NCBI GenBank assembly: GCA_000171875.1
Contig: ABHI01000007.1
Span: forward strand, 28,278 to 92,277
Source: Flavobacteriales bacterium ALC-1
GTDB lineage: Bacteria; Bacteroidota; Bacteroidia; Flavobacteriales; Flavobacteriaceae
Length of the DNA: 64,000 bases
Reading direction: 5' to 3'
The notes beneath the pieces were generated by a model. It searched no databases and was not told the origin of the DNA. It saw nothing but the letters and a program-made list of their open reading frames with translations. The position numbers and the translations under genes are program-made. Positions 34,524 through 43,715 of this stretch are shown here, piece after piece. How positions within the stretch are numbered: position 1 is the stretch's first letter; each line of letters begins with the position of its first letter.

Positions 34524-35738
34524 ATGAACAAAGTAATAATAAAAACGCAATTTAAATTATATTTTTTTTTAATAGTAATTGCTTTTATTGGGGACATATT
34601 TAGGCGCCTCGCAATGTATTCAAATTTTAGTTTTACTAGATATACCACCTTATCTAAAATTATCTTTATTTCAGTTTCTTTTTTTTGTTTAGTTTTCTTT
34701 TATCGAAAATTTACTTTAAAAGATAAATTAAAAGTTAACATAATTAAATTAATGTTATGCCTGTCTTTAATTTATGTTATTGGGCATTTTAATAGTAATA
34801 ATTCTCTCTCTGTTCTATATGAAAATTTTGAATTCTTAGCTAAATATTTCTTTCTTCCCTACCTATTAATTTTATTCATAGACTTAAGAAACGATGGAAT
34901 AGCAATTGAAAGGCTTATAAAGCTTTTTGAAGTTCTGTTTTTTATTAATCTAGGAGCAATCTTAGTTGGTTATGTTTTTAATGTTGATGTGTTTCAAGCA
35001 TACGATAGTGGTAAACGTTTTGGTTATAAAGGGATTTATTCAATGTCTGGACAAACCAGTATTTATTTCATCTTAATGGCTTTATACTATTCACATAATT
35101 TAATATTAAAAAAATATGATCGTATTGTTTTTCTTAAATTGGTTATAGTAATTTTTGGTTCGTTCTTAATAGGCACTAAGCGTATATATTTATTTGTACC
35201 AATTCTGATTATATATTATTTGTTTTTTTTAGGAGGATATAAAAAGAAAATCACATATCAATTTGGTATCCCAATATTCGCAGGCACATTTTTATTATTT
35301 CTATTAATTAAAAGAGACATACAACGAACTTTTGATGTATTATATTCAATTTATGACACTAAAGGGTTTTTGTCAAGTTTAACATCTTATAGAAGTGATT
35401 TGCTTACAGAGATATATACAACTACAATTGTAAATGACTGGACTTTCTTGAATTTCTTATTTGGTGGTTTAGACTTTAGGATTTTAAGAACAGAGATGGG
35501 TTTTGTAGACTTATTTTTGTTTTTTGGTCTAATTGGGTTTTTAATCTATTTATACTTTTATAGAATACTTTTTCAGTTCAAATTTTCTCATAGTTTTTAT
35601 TGGTTCTTTTTAATATCGTTAATTGTTATTGTTTTTTTCGCAGACGCTTTCATTTTAGAAGCAAATATCCCTATTTTGTTCTTATTATTGTGTTTTTATT
35701 TCTATAATCATGAGCAGGGTGAGTCGAGAAAAATTTAA
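34524..35738 (+). CDS. Polytopic membrane protein, third O-antigen polymerase-like protein
   Basis: The protein is 404 aa with about 11 predicted membrane helices. The pattern FGSFLIGTKRIYLFVPIL near residue 215, followed by a loop with SLTSYRSDLLTEIY and FLFGGLDFR near 285-320, fits the Wzy-type polymerase plan (a GTKR motif and a YRSD loop). A function in polymerisation is likely but unproven. The gene overlaps the next one by 29 nt. Confidence 0.65.
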   Translation: MNKVIIKTQFKLYFFLIVIAFIGDIFRRLAMYSNFSFTRYTTLSKIIFISVSFFCLVFFYRKFTLKDKLKVNIIKLMLCLSLIYVIGHFNSNNSLSVLYENFEFLAKYFFLPYLLILFIDLRNDGIAIERLIKLFEVLFFINLGAILVGYVFNVDVFQAYDSGKRFGYKGIYSMSGQTSIYFILMALYYSHNLILKKYDRIVFLKLVIVIFGSFLIGTKRIYLFVPILIIYYLFFLGGYKKKITYQFGIPIFAGTFLLFLLIKRDIQRTFDVLYSIYDTKGFLSSLTSYRSDLLTEIYTTTIVNDWTFLNFLFGGLDFRILRTEMGFVDLFLFFGLIGFLIYLYFYRILFQFKFSHSFYWFFLISLIVIVFFADAFILEANIPILFLLLCFYFYNHEQGESRKI

Positions 35739-36882
35739 TGAAAGTTTAGAAGCACTAAAAAATTATTGTGAAAAACAAGAGTTTAAAGGTTGGGACCCTT
35801 ATGATGGTTTAAACAGTTGGTTAATTCAAAAGACAATATTGGGTAAATCACGTTTTATAAGATTAGTTTGGATTCAAATATTTAAAAGGAACCCAATTAA
35901 CCTCAGATATGTATTTGGAATAAAAAAGGATTATAATCCTAAAGGACTTGGTCTTTTCCTCTCAGCTTATTGTAATTTATATAAAAAAGACCCTAAACCA
36001 ACTTACTTAGAAAAGATAAATTTTTTAGCAAAAAAAATAACTAGCTTACAAACAGAAGGTTATAAAGAATCGTGCTGGGGCTATAATTTTGATTGGCAAG
36101 CAAGGGCATTTTTTCAACCCAAATATACGCCCACGGTTGTGGCTACAACATTTATTGCGGATGCTTTAATAGAGGCCTATGAAATAACAAAAAACGATGA
36201 TTATTTAAACATTGTAATCAGTGCATCTAGATTTGTATTAAATGACTTAAATAAATCTTATGATGATGACGGAGATTTTACATTTTCTTACTCACCCATA
36301 GACAACACGCAAGTTTATAATGCTGGTTTATTAGGAGCTAAACTTTTGAGTTTAGTATATAAATATACAAAAGACGAAAACCTTATAAATTCTGCTAAAT
36401 CTGTTGTATCATATGTTTGTAAGAAACAAAATGAGGATGGGTCTTGGGCATATGGTACATTGCCGTTTCATCAATGGGTTGATAATTTTCACACAGGCTA
36501 TAATTTAGAGTGTATAAAAACTTATCAAGACGCATCAGGTAATTTTGATTTTAGCTCTAATATCAATAAAGGAATAGATTACTATTTGAACACTTTCTTT
36601 ACTAAAGAGGGAATGTCTAAATATTATAACAACAAAACTTACCCTATAGATGTTCACGCACCAGCTCAACTTATTGCTACTTTACATAAGAACAAAAATC
36701 TAAAATCAAACAAAGCACTAGTTGATAAGGTATTGAGTTGGACAATCAGTAATATGCAAACAAAAAAAGGGTATTTTATTTATCAAAAGAGGAGAATGAT
36801 CTCTTCTAGAATTCCATATATTCGTTGGGCTCAAGGCTGGATGTTTTATGCATTAAGCTACTACAATTTAGAAGATGAATAG
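35710..36882 (+). CDS. Predicted alpha/alpha-toroid protein of polysaccharide loci, function unknown
   Basis: The protein is 390 aa, soluble, without signal peptide. It has repeated helix pairs with GSW/GYN-type turns (SCWGYNFDWQA near 115, EDGSWAYGTLPFHQWVDNFH near 240, THxGYNLE-like HTGYNLECIKTY after it). That arrangement resembles six-hairpin glycosidases, lyases and epimerases. Homologues beside WecG-type genes in Flavobacteria are often misnamed delta-aminolevulinic acid dehydratase, which the sequence does not support. A role in modifying or trimming the repeat unit is inferred from fold and place. The ATG lies 29 nt inside the preceding gene, and it overlaps the WecG-like gene by 8 nt. 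Confidence 0.65.
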   Translation: MSRVSREKFNESLEALKNYCEKQEFKGWDPYDGLNSWLIQKTILGKSRFIRLVWIQIFKRNPINLRYVFGIKKDYNPKGLGLFLSAYCNLYKKDPKPTYLEKINFLAKKITSLQTEGYKESCWGYNFDWQARAFFQPKYTPTVVATTFIADALIEAYEITKNDDYLNIVISASRFVLNDLNKSYDDDGDFTFSYSPIDNTQVYNAGLLGAKLLSLVYKYTKDENLINSAKSVVSYVCKKQNEDGSWAYGTLPFHQWVDNFHTGYNLECIKTYQDASGNFDFSSNINKGIDYYLNTFFTKEGMSKYYNNKTYPIDVHAPAQLIATLHKNKNLKSNKALVDKVLSWTISNMQTKKGYFIYQKRRMISSRIPYIRWAQGWMFYALSYYNLEDE

Positions 36883-37612
36883 ACTGAAATTTTTAAATAC
36901 ACAAGTTGATAATTTTTCAATGGATGAAACTTTGGGTCTCATTAAAAATGCTATCGATAATAATAAACAAATACATCATGTTGTTGTTAATGCAGGAAAG
37001 ATAGTGTTAATGCAGAGCGATTTGCAGTTACGACAAAGTGTTAATGAAAGTGACCTAATTAATGCAGACGGCCAAGCTGTTGTATGGGCTTCAAAAATTT
37101 TAAAAAAACCCTTAAAAGAAAGAGTTGCAGGAATTGATTTGATGGAAAACCTGATTGAATTGGCGCATAAAAAAAAATATAAAATTTTCTTTTTGGGCGC
37201 CAAAGAAGCTATTGTTAAAGCTGTTGTGAAAAAGTATTCTTCTCAATATTCTCCACAAATCATTGCGGGATACAGAAATGGTTATTTTAATTTAAATGAT
37301 GAGCCTCAGATTGCAAAAGAAATATCCCATAGTGGGGCAAATATTTTATTTGTAGCTATATCTTCTCCAACCAAAGAAAACTTCATTTATAATAATAAAA
37401 CACTTTTGAAAGGGGTTAATTTTATTATGGGAGTTGGTGGTAGTTTTGATGTAGCTGCAGGAAAAGTTAAACGTGCACCAAAATGGATGCAAAAATCTGG
37501 CTTGGAGTGGTTTTATAGATTTCTACAAGAACCTAAGCGTATGTGGAAACGATACTTAATTGGTAATACTAAATTCATTTTTTTGGTTTTAAAAGAGCGT
37601 TTTCGCGCCTAA
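36875..37612 (+). CDS. WecG/TagA/CpsF family glycosyltransferase (GT26)
   Basis: The protein is 245 aa, the usual size. Family motifs are HHVVVNAGKIVLMQ, ADGQAVVWASKIL near residue 70, IFFLGAKEAIV near 110 and the MGVGGSFDVAAGKVKRAPKW stretch near 200. Family members transfer N-acetylmannosaminuronic acid or N-acetylmannosamine to a lipid-linked primer. It likely adds the second sugar after the initiating transferase encoded just downstream. No UDP-ManNAc pathway genes are in the window. Confidence 0.95.
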   Translation: MNRLKFLNTQVDNFSMDETLGLIKNAIDNNKQIHHVVVNAGKIVLMQSDLQLRQSVNESDLINADGQAVVWASKILKKPLKERVAGIDLMENLIELAHKKKYKIFFLGAKEAIVKAVVKKYSSQYSPQIIAGYRNGYFNLNDEPQIAKEISHSGANILFVAISSPTKENFIYNNKTLLKGVNFIMGVGGSFDVAAGKVKRAPKWMQKSGLEWFYRFLQEPKRMWKRYLIGNTKFIFLVLKERFRA

Positions 37613-37746
37613 GCACATTAAACTATTATACAGTTTCTTGCACATAATTTCATATAGTTTTTGACAAGTCACTCATTTTTGTGTGAATTTTGATTTTAGA
37701 GTATTATATTCGATTATTGTTAGCTCTTTATGCATAAAATATAGAT

Positions 37747-39102
37747 TTGAGTTTATTTAAACACGGAAGATATTCAGGATATTTAAGACCTATTTCATAT
37801 ATAATTGATTTGTCAGTTATTAATGCAATTGCAGTGTTTTATTTAGTAAACGGAAAAGACCCTGTCATTTTTTCCTTATTTATGTCATTGGGTTGGGTAT
37901 TACTATCCGTTTACTCACAATTTTATGAGGTTTATAGATACACAAGACCAATTAATATTTTATCACTTATAGTAAAGCAATCCATTTTATATTTATTGCT
38001 GGTATTCGCATTTTCTGGTCTTTATCACGAATTAGATATTTATCCAAGACCAATTGTAAAGTACACACTTTTGTGCTTTTTATTTATTACACTTTTTAAA
38101 TTTACCATCTACTATTTACTACAGAAATATAGAACATCATTTGGAGGAAATTATAGAACCACAGTAATTTTAGGAATAAATAAGAAAACTATTGCTCTTG
38201 AAAAATTTTTTAACATAACCCCAGAGTATGGATACCTCCACAAAAAGACATTCAATTTTAAAAACAAAGATGAATCATTAAAAAATTGTTTTGATTATAT
38301 TCTTAGTGAACGAATAGACGAGATTTATTGCTCAATTTCAGAACTAACAAATTCACAAATTGCAGACATTGTAGATTTTGCAGACAACAATCTTAAAATC
38401 TTAAAGTTTATTCCAGATAGTAAAGAAATCTATTCAAAAAGATTACGATATGAATATTACGATTATATTCCAATACTTACCTTAAGGACAATACCACTAG
38501 AGGATTCAGTAAATACGATTATAAAACGTGGTTTTGATATTTTATTTGCTAGCATCGTTATTGTGTTTATTTTATCTTGGTTAACGCCTTTGATTGCAAT
38601 TCTTATAAAACTTGAATCAAAAGGTCCTGTGTTTTTTAAACAGTCTAGAAATGGATTTAATTACAAAGAGTTTGACTGTTATAAATTTAGGTCTATGACA
38701 CCTAATAAAGATGCCCACTTATACCAAGCCACAAGAGACGATGAGCGCGTGACTAAAGTTGGTCGATTTCTTAGAAAAACAAGTATTGATGAACTCCCTC
38801 AATTTTTTAATGTGCTCTTTGGTGATATGTCTGTTGTAGGCCCAAGACCTCATATGGTAAGCCACACAACTATGTATGCTAAAAAAATTGATAAATTTAT
38901 GGTGAGACATTTTGTTAAACCAGGAATTACTGGACTTGCACAAATTAGTGGGTTTAGAGGTGAGGTGGAAACTGACAAGGATATTATTGGTAGAGTAAAA
39001 TATGACATCTTCTATATAGAGAACTGGTCATTACTTTTAGACATGAAAATCATTTTTCAGACATTTGTAAATGCTGTAAAAGGTGACGAAAAAGCTTACT
39101 AA
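37747..39102 (+). CDS. Initiating polyprenyl-phosphate sugar-1-phosphate transferase (WbaP/WcaJ type)
   Basis: The protein is 451 aa. Four to five membrane helices (residues ~10-125) and a Rossmann-like segment precede the conserved bacterial sugar transferase domain (~255-451). That domain has KRGFDILFA, GPVFFKQSRNG, YKFRSMTPN, DELPQFFNVLFGDMSVVGPR and KPGITGLAQISGFRGE. It moves a hexose-1-phosphate to undecaprenyl phosphate to begin each repeat unit. The best start is TTG 37747; no in-frame ATG lies nearby upstream. The preceding 134-nt spacer is AT-rich and may hold a promoter, but I see no exact -7 element. Confidence 0.94.
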   Translation: MSLFKHGRYSGYLRPISYIIDLSVINAIAVFYLVNGKDPVIFSLFMSLGWVLLSVYSQFYEVYRYTRPINILSLIVKQSILYLLLVFAFSGLYHELDIYPRPIVKYTLLCFLFITLFKFTIYYLLQKYRTSFGGNYRTTVILGINKKTIALEKFFNITPEYGYLHKKTFNFKNKDESLKNCFDYILSERIDEIYCSISELTNSQIADIVDFADNNLKILKFIPDSKEIYSKRLRYEYYDYIPILTLRTIPLEDSVNTIIKRGFDILFASIVIVFILSWLTPLIAILIKLESKGPVFFKQSRNGFNYKEFDCYKFRSMTPNKDAHLYQATRDDERVTKVGRFLRKTSIDELPQFFNVLFGDMSVVGPRPHMVSHTTMYAKKIDKFMVRHFVKPGITGLAQISGFRGEVETDKDIIGRVKYDIFYIENWSLLLDMKIIFQTFVNAVKGDEKAY

Positions 39103-39109
39103 AAACATT

Positions 39110-39883
39110 ATGAAGCCATTAGTTTCTATCATAACACCAATGTATAATAATGAAGATGTTATTTCAGAAACCATTATTAGTGTACTTAACCAGACTTATA
39201 TTAGTTGGGAAATGTTACTGATTGATGATGCCTCATCAGACCAAACCATAAACACTGTAAAAGAAATTATAGATACTGATTCAAGAATTAAATTATTTGA
39301 GCATTCAAAAAATAAGGGAGCAGCAGAAGCTAGAAACTTGGGAACTAAAATGGCAAAAGGAAATTATATAGCCTTTTTAGATGCTGATGATCTTTGGAAA
39401 GAAAGTAAGTTAGAGCTTCAGGTTAACCAACTTATTAATGACGTCACAGATGTTAGTTTTGGAAGTTACGAATGGATAGATTTAGAAAGCAAGCCATTAA
39501 ACAAAAAAGTAGATATCTTAGAGCAATTGACATACAGTAAGCTATTAAAAGCTAATTATATAGGCAATTTAACAGGAGTATATAATTGTGAAAAACTAGG
39601 TAAAATATATACTAAAGACCTAAAGAAACGACAAGATTGGTTGCTATGGTTAGAAGCTCTAAAGCGCAGTAAAAAACCTGCAATAGGGATTACTGAAACC
39701 ATAGCTTACTACCGAATATCTAAAGATTCTCTATCCTCAAACAAAACGAGTTTAATTAAGCACAATTTTAATGTGTATCGTAAAGGTTTGGGTTTTTCTT
39801 TTATAAAGTCTTCAATTTACTTACTAAAGTTTCTCTACGAACACCTATTTGTAAAGTCGAGCTTAATTAAAGCTATAAGCTAG
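39110..39883 (+). CDS. Glycosyltransferase family 2 protein
   Basis: From ATG 39110 the protein is 257 aa beginning MKPLVSIITPMYN; an in-frame GTG at 39083 lies inside the previous gene. It shows the GT-A pattern: LLIDDASSDQT, a KNKGAAEARNLG motif, and the metal-binding FLDADDLW. An RQDWLLWLEAL motif in the acceptor half is typical of family 2 enzymes in polysaccharide loci. It adds a sugar to the repeat unit. It closes the locus and ends tail-to-tail, with an 11-nt overlap, against the PaaK-like gene. Confidence 0.93.
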   Translation: MKPLVSIITPMYNNEDVISETIISVLNQTYISWEMLLIDDASSDQTINTVKEIIDTDSRIKLFEHSKNKGAAEARNLGTKMAKGNYIAFLDADDLWKESKLELQVNQLINDVTDVSFGSYEWIDLESKPLNKKVDILEQLTYSKLLKANYIGNLTGVYNCEKLGKIYTKDLKKRQDWLLWLEALKRSKKPAIGITETIAYYRISKDSLSSNKTSLIKHNFNVYRKGLGFSFIKSSIYLLKFLYEHLFVKSSLIKAIS

Positions 39884-41180
39884 AAACAAATTGCTTTAAT
39901 TTCCCTGCTTTTGTGCGTTTTAATTTGTTTACCCGTTCAAAGTCTACTTTTATTCCAGGTTCAAGATAACGCTCCATTTCTTGAGTAATGAGTCCTTTTT
40001 TATCTTTAGAAATCGCTTTGCGACTCACAAAACGAATCTTGAAATAATCTAAAGTTAATTGTTCAATTATAAATTCTGAAACATTACCATCATTTTCAAT
40101 TACACTCTTGGTAATGTAATAAAAGGTTAAACCCGCAGCTTTTTTCCCGCTTGGTAAAATGGCAATATCGTTAGTTCTTCCGGTTAATTGCTGTAAAATG
40201 GGTTTTCTATAAGTGCTTTCTGTAGACAGAGAGCCAATGTCTCCAATGTCATAGCGAATAAATGGATGGGCCTTGTTGTATAGTGATGTTATAACTATTC
40301 TTCCTTCTTCACCAATTGGGAGAACTTTGTTATTCTCATCTAAAACTTCAACATAAAGAGTTTCGCTATTTACCTGCCATTCATCATTGGTGTTTTCAAA
40401 AGCAATTAAGTCTAGTTCTGAAGCGCCATATTCATTAACTATTGGTACTCCAAACTGTGTTTCCATTAAAGCTTTGTCATCTTTAAAAAGCATTTCAGAA
40501 GTAACAATACAAACTTTAAGGCTAGGACATATAGTAGTTAAAACAATATTTTTTTGTTTCAAAAACTTGGCAAATTGTACAATTGGGCTTGTATAACCAT
40601 TGATAAATTCAAAACGAGTAGTTTTAAATTTCTTCAAAGCCTTTTCAAATACAGCATCACTCAAATCAAAAACCGAAAATCGAAAACGATTACTAAACCA
40701 ATCTTTTAAACGTTCTTTATAATAGCCTTTTTTATCCAAGGGAATACCATAAAAACGTGCTTGCTTTGATGTGTTAAAGTCAATTCCATACCAAGAAAAG
40801 CGATTTATAATTTCTGCCCAAGTCATGGCGTGGCACCATTTATCTTTAGCAAAAATAAAAGGATCTCCAGAACTCCCAGATGTCTTATTCAAATACACAT
40901 TATTTGGTGTATATCCATCAGAAAGACGTTGTTCAATAGGTTGTTGTAAGTGACGTTTGGTAATAATTGGCACAGAATTCCAATCTTCAATATTTATTGT
41001 TTTCCCATAAGCTCTATAAAATGAATTGTGCTCTAAATGATAAGAAACAATATCTTTTTTCTGATTTTCAACATAGACTTTAAATTCTGAATCCTTTTTA
41101 GCTTGAATTTTTGCCAAAGTAGATTTCGCCTTGTTTATATCAAAGCCATTTATTTTTAAAGAAAAATCAAATAATCTCAA
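39873..41180 (-). CDS. PaaK/CapK-like adenylate-forming enzyme (phenylacetate-CoA ligase family)
   Basis: The protein is 435 aa. It resembles the phenylacetate-CoA ligase/coenzyme F390 synthetase group: the ATP-binding loop is NKTSGSSGDPFIFAKD near residue 105, EYGASELD near 250, and RYDIGDIGSL near 325. All are intact. CapK-type members are common in capsule and O-antigen loci, where they may activate an acyl or amino-acid group for attachment to a sugar. The start is TTG 41178-41180; no suitable ATG is near. It faces the end of the polysaccharide locus and is divergent from purD. Confidence 0.85.
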   Translation of the reverse strand: MRLFDFSLKINGFDINKAKSTLAKIQAKKDSEFKVYVENQKKDIVSYHLEHNSFYRAYGKTINIEDWNSVPIITKRHLQQPIEQRLSDGYTPNNVYLNKTSGSSGDPFIFAKDKWCHAMTWAEIINRFSWYGIDFNTSKQARFYGIPLDKKGYYKERLKDWFSNRFRFSVFDLSDAVFEKALKKFKTTRFEFINGYTSPIVQFAKFLKQKNIVLTTICPSLKVCIVTSEMLFKDDKALMETQFGVPIVNEYGASELDLIAFENTNDEWQVNSETLYVEVLDENNKVLPIGEEGRIVITSLYNKAHPFIRYDIGDIGSLSTESTYRKPILQQLTGRTNDIAILPSGKKAAGLTFYYITKSVIENDGNVSEFIIEQLTLDYFKIRFVSRKAISKDKKGLITQEMERYLEPGIKVDFERVNKLKRTKAGKLKQFVSSL

Positions 41181-41214
41181 GATATTTTTTACCGCTAAGG
41201 TTTCCGTAAATTAA

Positions 41215-41246
41215 TTGTTTTTTCCACTCAAAACCAATTATTTTTG
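41215..41246 (+). promoter_or_regulatory. Predicted promoter of purD (TTG, 21 nt, TATTTTTG)
   Basis: TTG at 41215-41217 and TATTTTTG at 41239-41246 are spaced 21 nt apart, within the Bacteroidota norm. The ATG is 17 nt downstream. Confidence 0.6.
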
Positions 41247-41263
41247 CCCAAACAATTTTTCAC

Positions 41264-42535
41264 ATGAATATTTTAGTACTTGGCTCTGGAGGAAGAGAGC
41301 ATACATTTGCTTGGAAAATAGCTCAAAGTAGCCGTTGTAAAAACCTTTTTGTTGCTCCAGGAAATTCAGGAACAGCAACTATAGCAACGAATCTAAAAAT
41401 TGGAGTAACAGATTTTGAGGCTATAAAAAATGCAGTTGTTCAAAACAACATTGATTTAGTAGTTGTTGGTCCAGAAGATCCATTAGTACAAGGTGTCCAT
41501 GATTTCTTTTTGCGAGATGAAGAATTAAAAGATGTTTCGGTTATTGGGCCTCAAGCAGCAGCAGCAGAACTAGAAGGCAGCAAGGAATTCGCTAAAGAGT
41601 TTATGATGCGTCATAATATACCAACCGCCGCCTATGAGAGTTTCACAAAAGATAATGTTGAAGAAGGTTATCGTTTTTTAGAAACCTTAATGCCACCTTA
41701 TGTTTTAAAAGCGGATGGTTTAGCAGCAGGAAAAGGAGTTTTGATTCTTAATGATTTAAACGAAGCTAAAGGTGAACTAAAAAGCATGCTTGTGGATTCT
41801 AAATTTGGTGAAGCGAGTACTAAAGTGGTTATAGAGGAGTTTTTAGATGGGATAGAATTAAGTTGTTTTGTATTAACTGATGGTAAAGATTATAAAGTTT
41901 TGCCAACAGCAAAGGATTACAAGCGTATTGGTGAAGGCGATACGGGTTTAAATACGGGCGGCATGGGAGCTGTGTCTCCAGTGCCATTTGCAACTAAAGA
42001 ATTTTTAGATAAAATTGAAAACCAAATAGTAAAACCTACTGTTGAAGGCCTAAAGAAAGATAATTTACCTTACGTTGGGTTTATTTTTATTGGATTAATC
42101 AAAGTAGGTGACGACCCAAAAGTGATTGAGTATAATGTTAGAATGGGGGATCCAGAAACTGAAGTGGTTCTACCAAGGTTAAAAACCGATTTGGTTGAAG
42201 TTTTTGAAGCGATGGCAAACCAAACTTTATCCAATGTTACTATAGAAATTGATGAGCGTGCTGCAACAACTATAATGTTAGTTTCTGGTGGTTATCCTGA
42301 AGCTTATGAGAAAGGTAAGACAATTACAGGAGTAGAAACAATTAAAGATTCTATTGTGTTTCATGCAGGAGCTATAGAAGATGATGGTAAAGTGGTAACT
42401 TCTGGTGGTCGTGTAATGGCAATCACTTCTTATGGTAAAACACACCAAGAGGCCATAAAAAAATCTTATCAAAGTATAGAGAATCTACATTTTGATAAGA
42501 TGTATTATCGTAAGGACATTGGTTTTGATCTATAG
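41264..42535 (+). CDS. purD: Phosphoribosylamine-glycine ligase
   Basis: PurD catalyses the second step of purine synthesis, ATP-dependent ligation of glycine to phosphoribosylamine. The protein is 423 aa with an ATP-grasp fold. It starts MNILVLGSGGREHTFAWKIA, and the LKADGLAAGKGVLIL loop (near 145) and TGGMGAVSPVPF and YNVRMGDPETEVVLPRL motifs are present. It is apparently a single gene with its own promoter. Its stop overlaps that of the convergent small membrane protein by 6 nt. Confidence 0.98.
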   Translation: MNILVLGSGGREHTFAWKIAQSSRCKNLFVAPGNSGTATIATNLKIGVTDFEAIKNAVVQNNIDLVVVGPEDPLVQGVHDFFLRDEELKDVSVIGPQAAAAELEGSKEFAKEFMMRHNIPTAAYESFTKDNVEEGYRFLETLMPPYVLKADGLAAGKGVLILNDLNEAKGELKSMLVDSKFGEASTKVVIEEFLDGIELSCFVLTDGKDYKVLPTAKDYKRIGEGDTGLNTGGMGAVSPVPFATKEFLDKIENQIVKPTVEGLKKDNLPYVGFIFIGLIKVGDDPKVIEYNVRMGDPETEVVLPRLKTDLVEVFEAMANQTLSNVTIEIDERAATTIMLVSGGYPEAYEKGKTITGVETIKDSIVFHAGAIEDDGKVVTSGGRVMAITSYGKTHQEAIKKSYQSIENLHFDKMYYRKDIGFDL

Positions 42536-42757
42536 GTAAGAGTGCGAAGTAACGCTTTTATCCTCTTCGTTATTATCGTTATATTTTTTAAGCTGAAGCA
42601 TCCAATATGTAAATGCAACAAAGCCAATAGCCATAAAAATCCATGATATAAAATTCGCAGAAAACCAACTTTCTAACTCTAAAGCTCTAAGTGCATCAAA
42701 TGGTGCAAAAAGAACATTAACAAATAAATCTTCTATTCCGTAAAAGAAATCTTTCAT
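42530..42757 (-). CDS. Small conserved membrane protein (DUF6341-like)
   Basis: The protein is 75 aa with one clear membrane helix (WIFMAIGFVAFTYWMLQL, residues ~39-57) and an acidic tail. The N-terminal part, with a FAPFDALRALELESWF stretch, looks amphipathic. I believe this is the family named DUF6341, found beside purD and upp in many Flavobacteriaceae. Function unknown. It is convergent with purD and divergent from the DUF6427-like gene, 40 nt away. Confidence 0.75.
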   Translation of the reverse strand: MKDFFYGIEDLFVNVLFAPFDALRALELESWFSANFISWIFMAIGFVAFTYWMLQLKKYNDNNEEDKSVTSHSYL

Positions 42758-42797
42758 AACTTTATAAATTTACAGCACAAAAATACAAAAAGAGTTA

Positions 42798-43715
42798 ATG
42801 ATTACAAGCATTTTTAGTAAATCTAAGCCCATAAATATTATTATAGTTGTGGTTTTTGTCGTTTTACTTTTTGTAATTACAAACTACACTCAACTTTTTA
42901 ATGATTTTAATAGTGCTCTAGTAGCTACTTCTAGATTAGGAGTCACATTATTTTTAGTTTTTCTATTAGATTTTATAGTTTCCAAAAACAACTTAACCCA
43001 AAGAAATAGTTACGCTGTAATGACTTTTGGGTTGCTGTTTGGTATGTTTCCTCAATCTATGAAATATTCAGATTTATTATTCTCAAATTTATTTGTGTTT
43101 TTTGCACTACGACGTTTAATAAGTTTACACTCTAAATTAAGTATTAAAAAGAAGCTATTTGATGCCGCCTTTTGGATTGCATTAGCAACATTATTTTATT
43201 TCTGGTCAATTCTATTTTTCGCATTAGTAATTGTAGCATTAATTTATTATTCTCAAAATGATATAAAAAATGTTCTTATTCCACTTACTGGTCTAGCAAC
43301 AGTAATGGTTTTGTTAATAATTTATAATATTATAATACACGATGTTTTCATTAGACCAACTGATTTTGAACGGTATGCAAGTGTAGATTTTACTTCATAT
43401 AACAGTAATGAAAGTATACTCAAACTCACGGTTCTATGCGCATTGTTTATTTGGATACTAATTTACTTTTTTAAAACCGTATCGGATAAGAACAAAAAGT
43501 TGAAACCTTCTTATTTTATTATTGCTTGGGCTTCTATTATTGCGGTTTTGGTCGCTATTATTGCACCAATAAAAAACGGAAGCGAATTTTTATTTTTGTT
43601 TGCTCCGTTTTCAATAATCATGGCAAATTATATAGAAGTGATCTCTGAGCGTTGGTTTAAAGAAGTATTTGTAGGACTGATTATTATAACGCCAATTGTG
43701 TCACTATTGCTGTAG
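42798..43715 (+). CDS. Polytopic membrane protein (DUF6427-like)
   Basis: The protein is 305 aa with about nine predicted membrane helices and no recognised motif. From memory it matches the Flavobacteriia family DUF6427, which stands between DUF6341 and upp. The middle conserved stretch includes GLLFGMFPQSMKYSD. Function unknown; the fold vaguely recalls membrane glycosyltransferases, but I see no catalytic motif. Its 3' end overlaps upp on the other strand by 12 nt. Confidence 0.75.
   Translation: MITSIFSKSKPINIIIVVVFVVLLFVITNYTQLFNDFNSALVATSRLGVTLFLVFLLDFIVSKNNLTQRNSYAVMTFGLLFGMFPQSMKYSDLLFSNLFVFFALRRLISLHSKLSIKKKLFDAAFWIALATLFYFWSILFFALVIVALIYYSQNDIKNVLIPLTGLATVMVLLIIYNIIIHDVFIRPTDFERYASVDFTSYNSNESILKLTVLCALFIWILIYFFKTVSDKNKKLKPSYFIIAWASIIAVLVAIIAPIKNGSEFLFLFAPFSIIMANYIEVISERWFKEVFVGLIIITPIVSLLL

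Noticed and set aside
21182..39883. Exosortase or RiPP cluster
   Set aside because: HprK-like and AsnB-like proteins suggested it, but no exosortase, PqqD-like, leader protease or precursor peptide gene is visible. A polysaccharide locus explains the gene set better.
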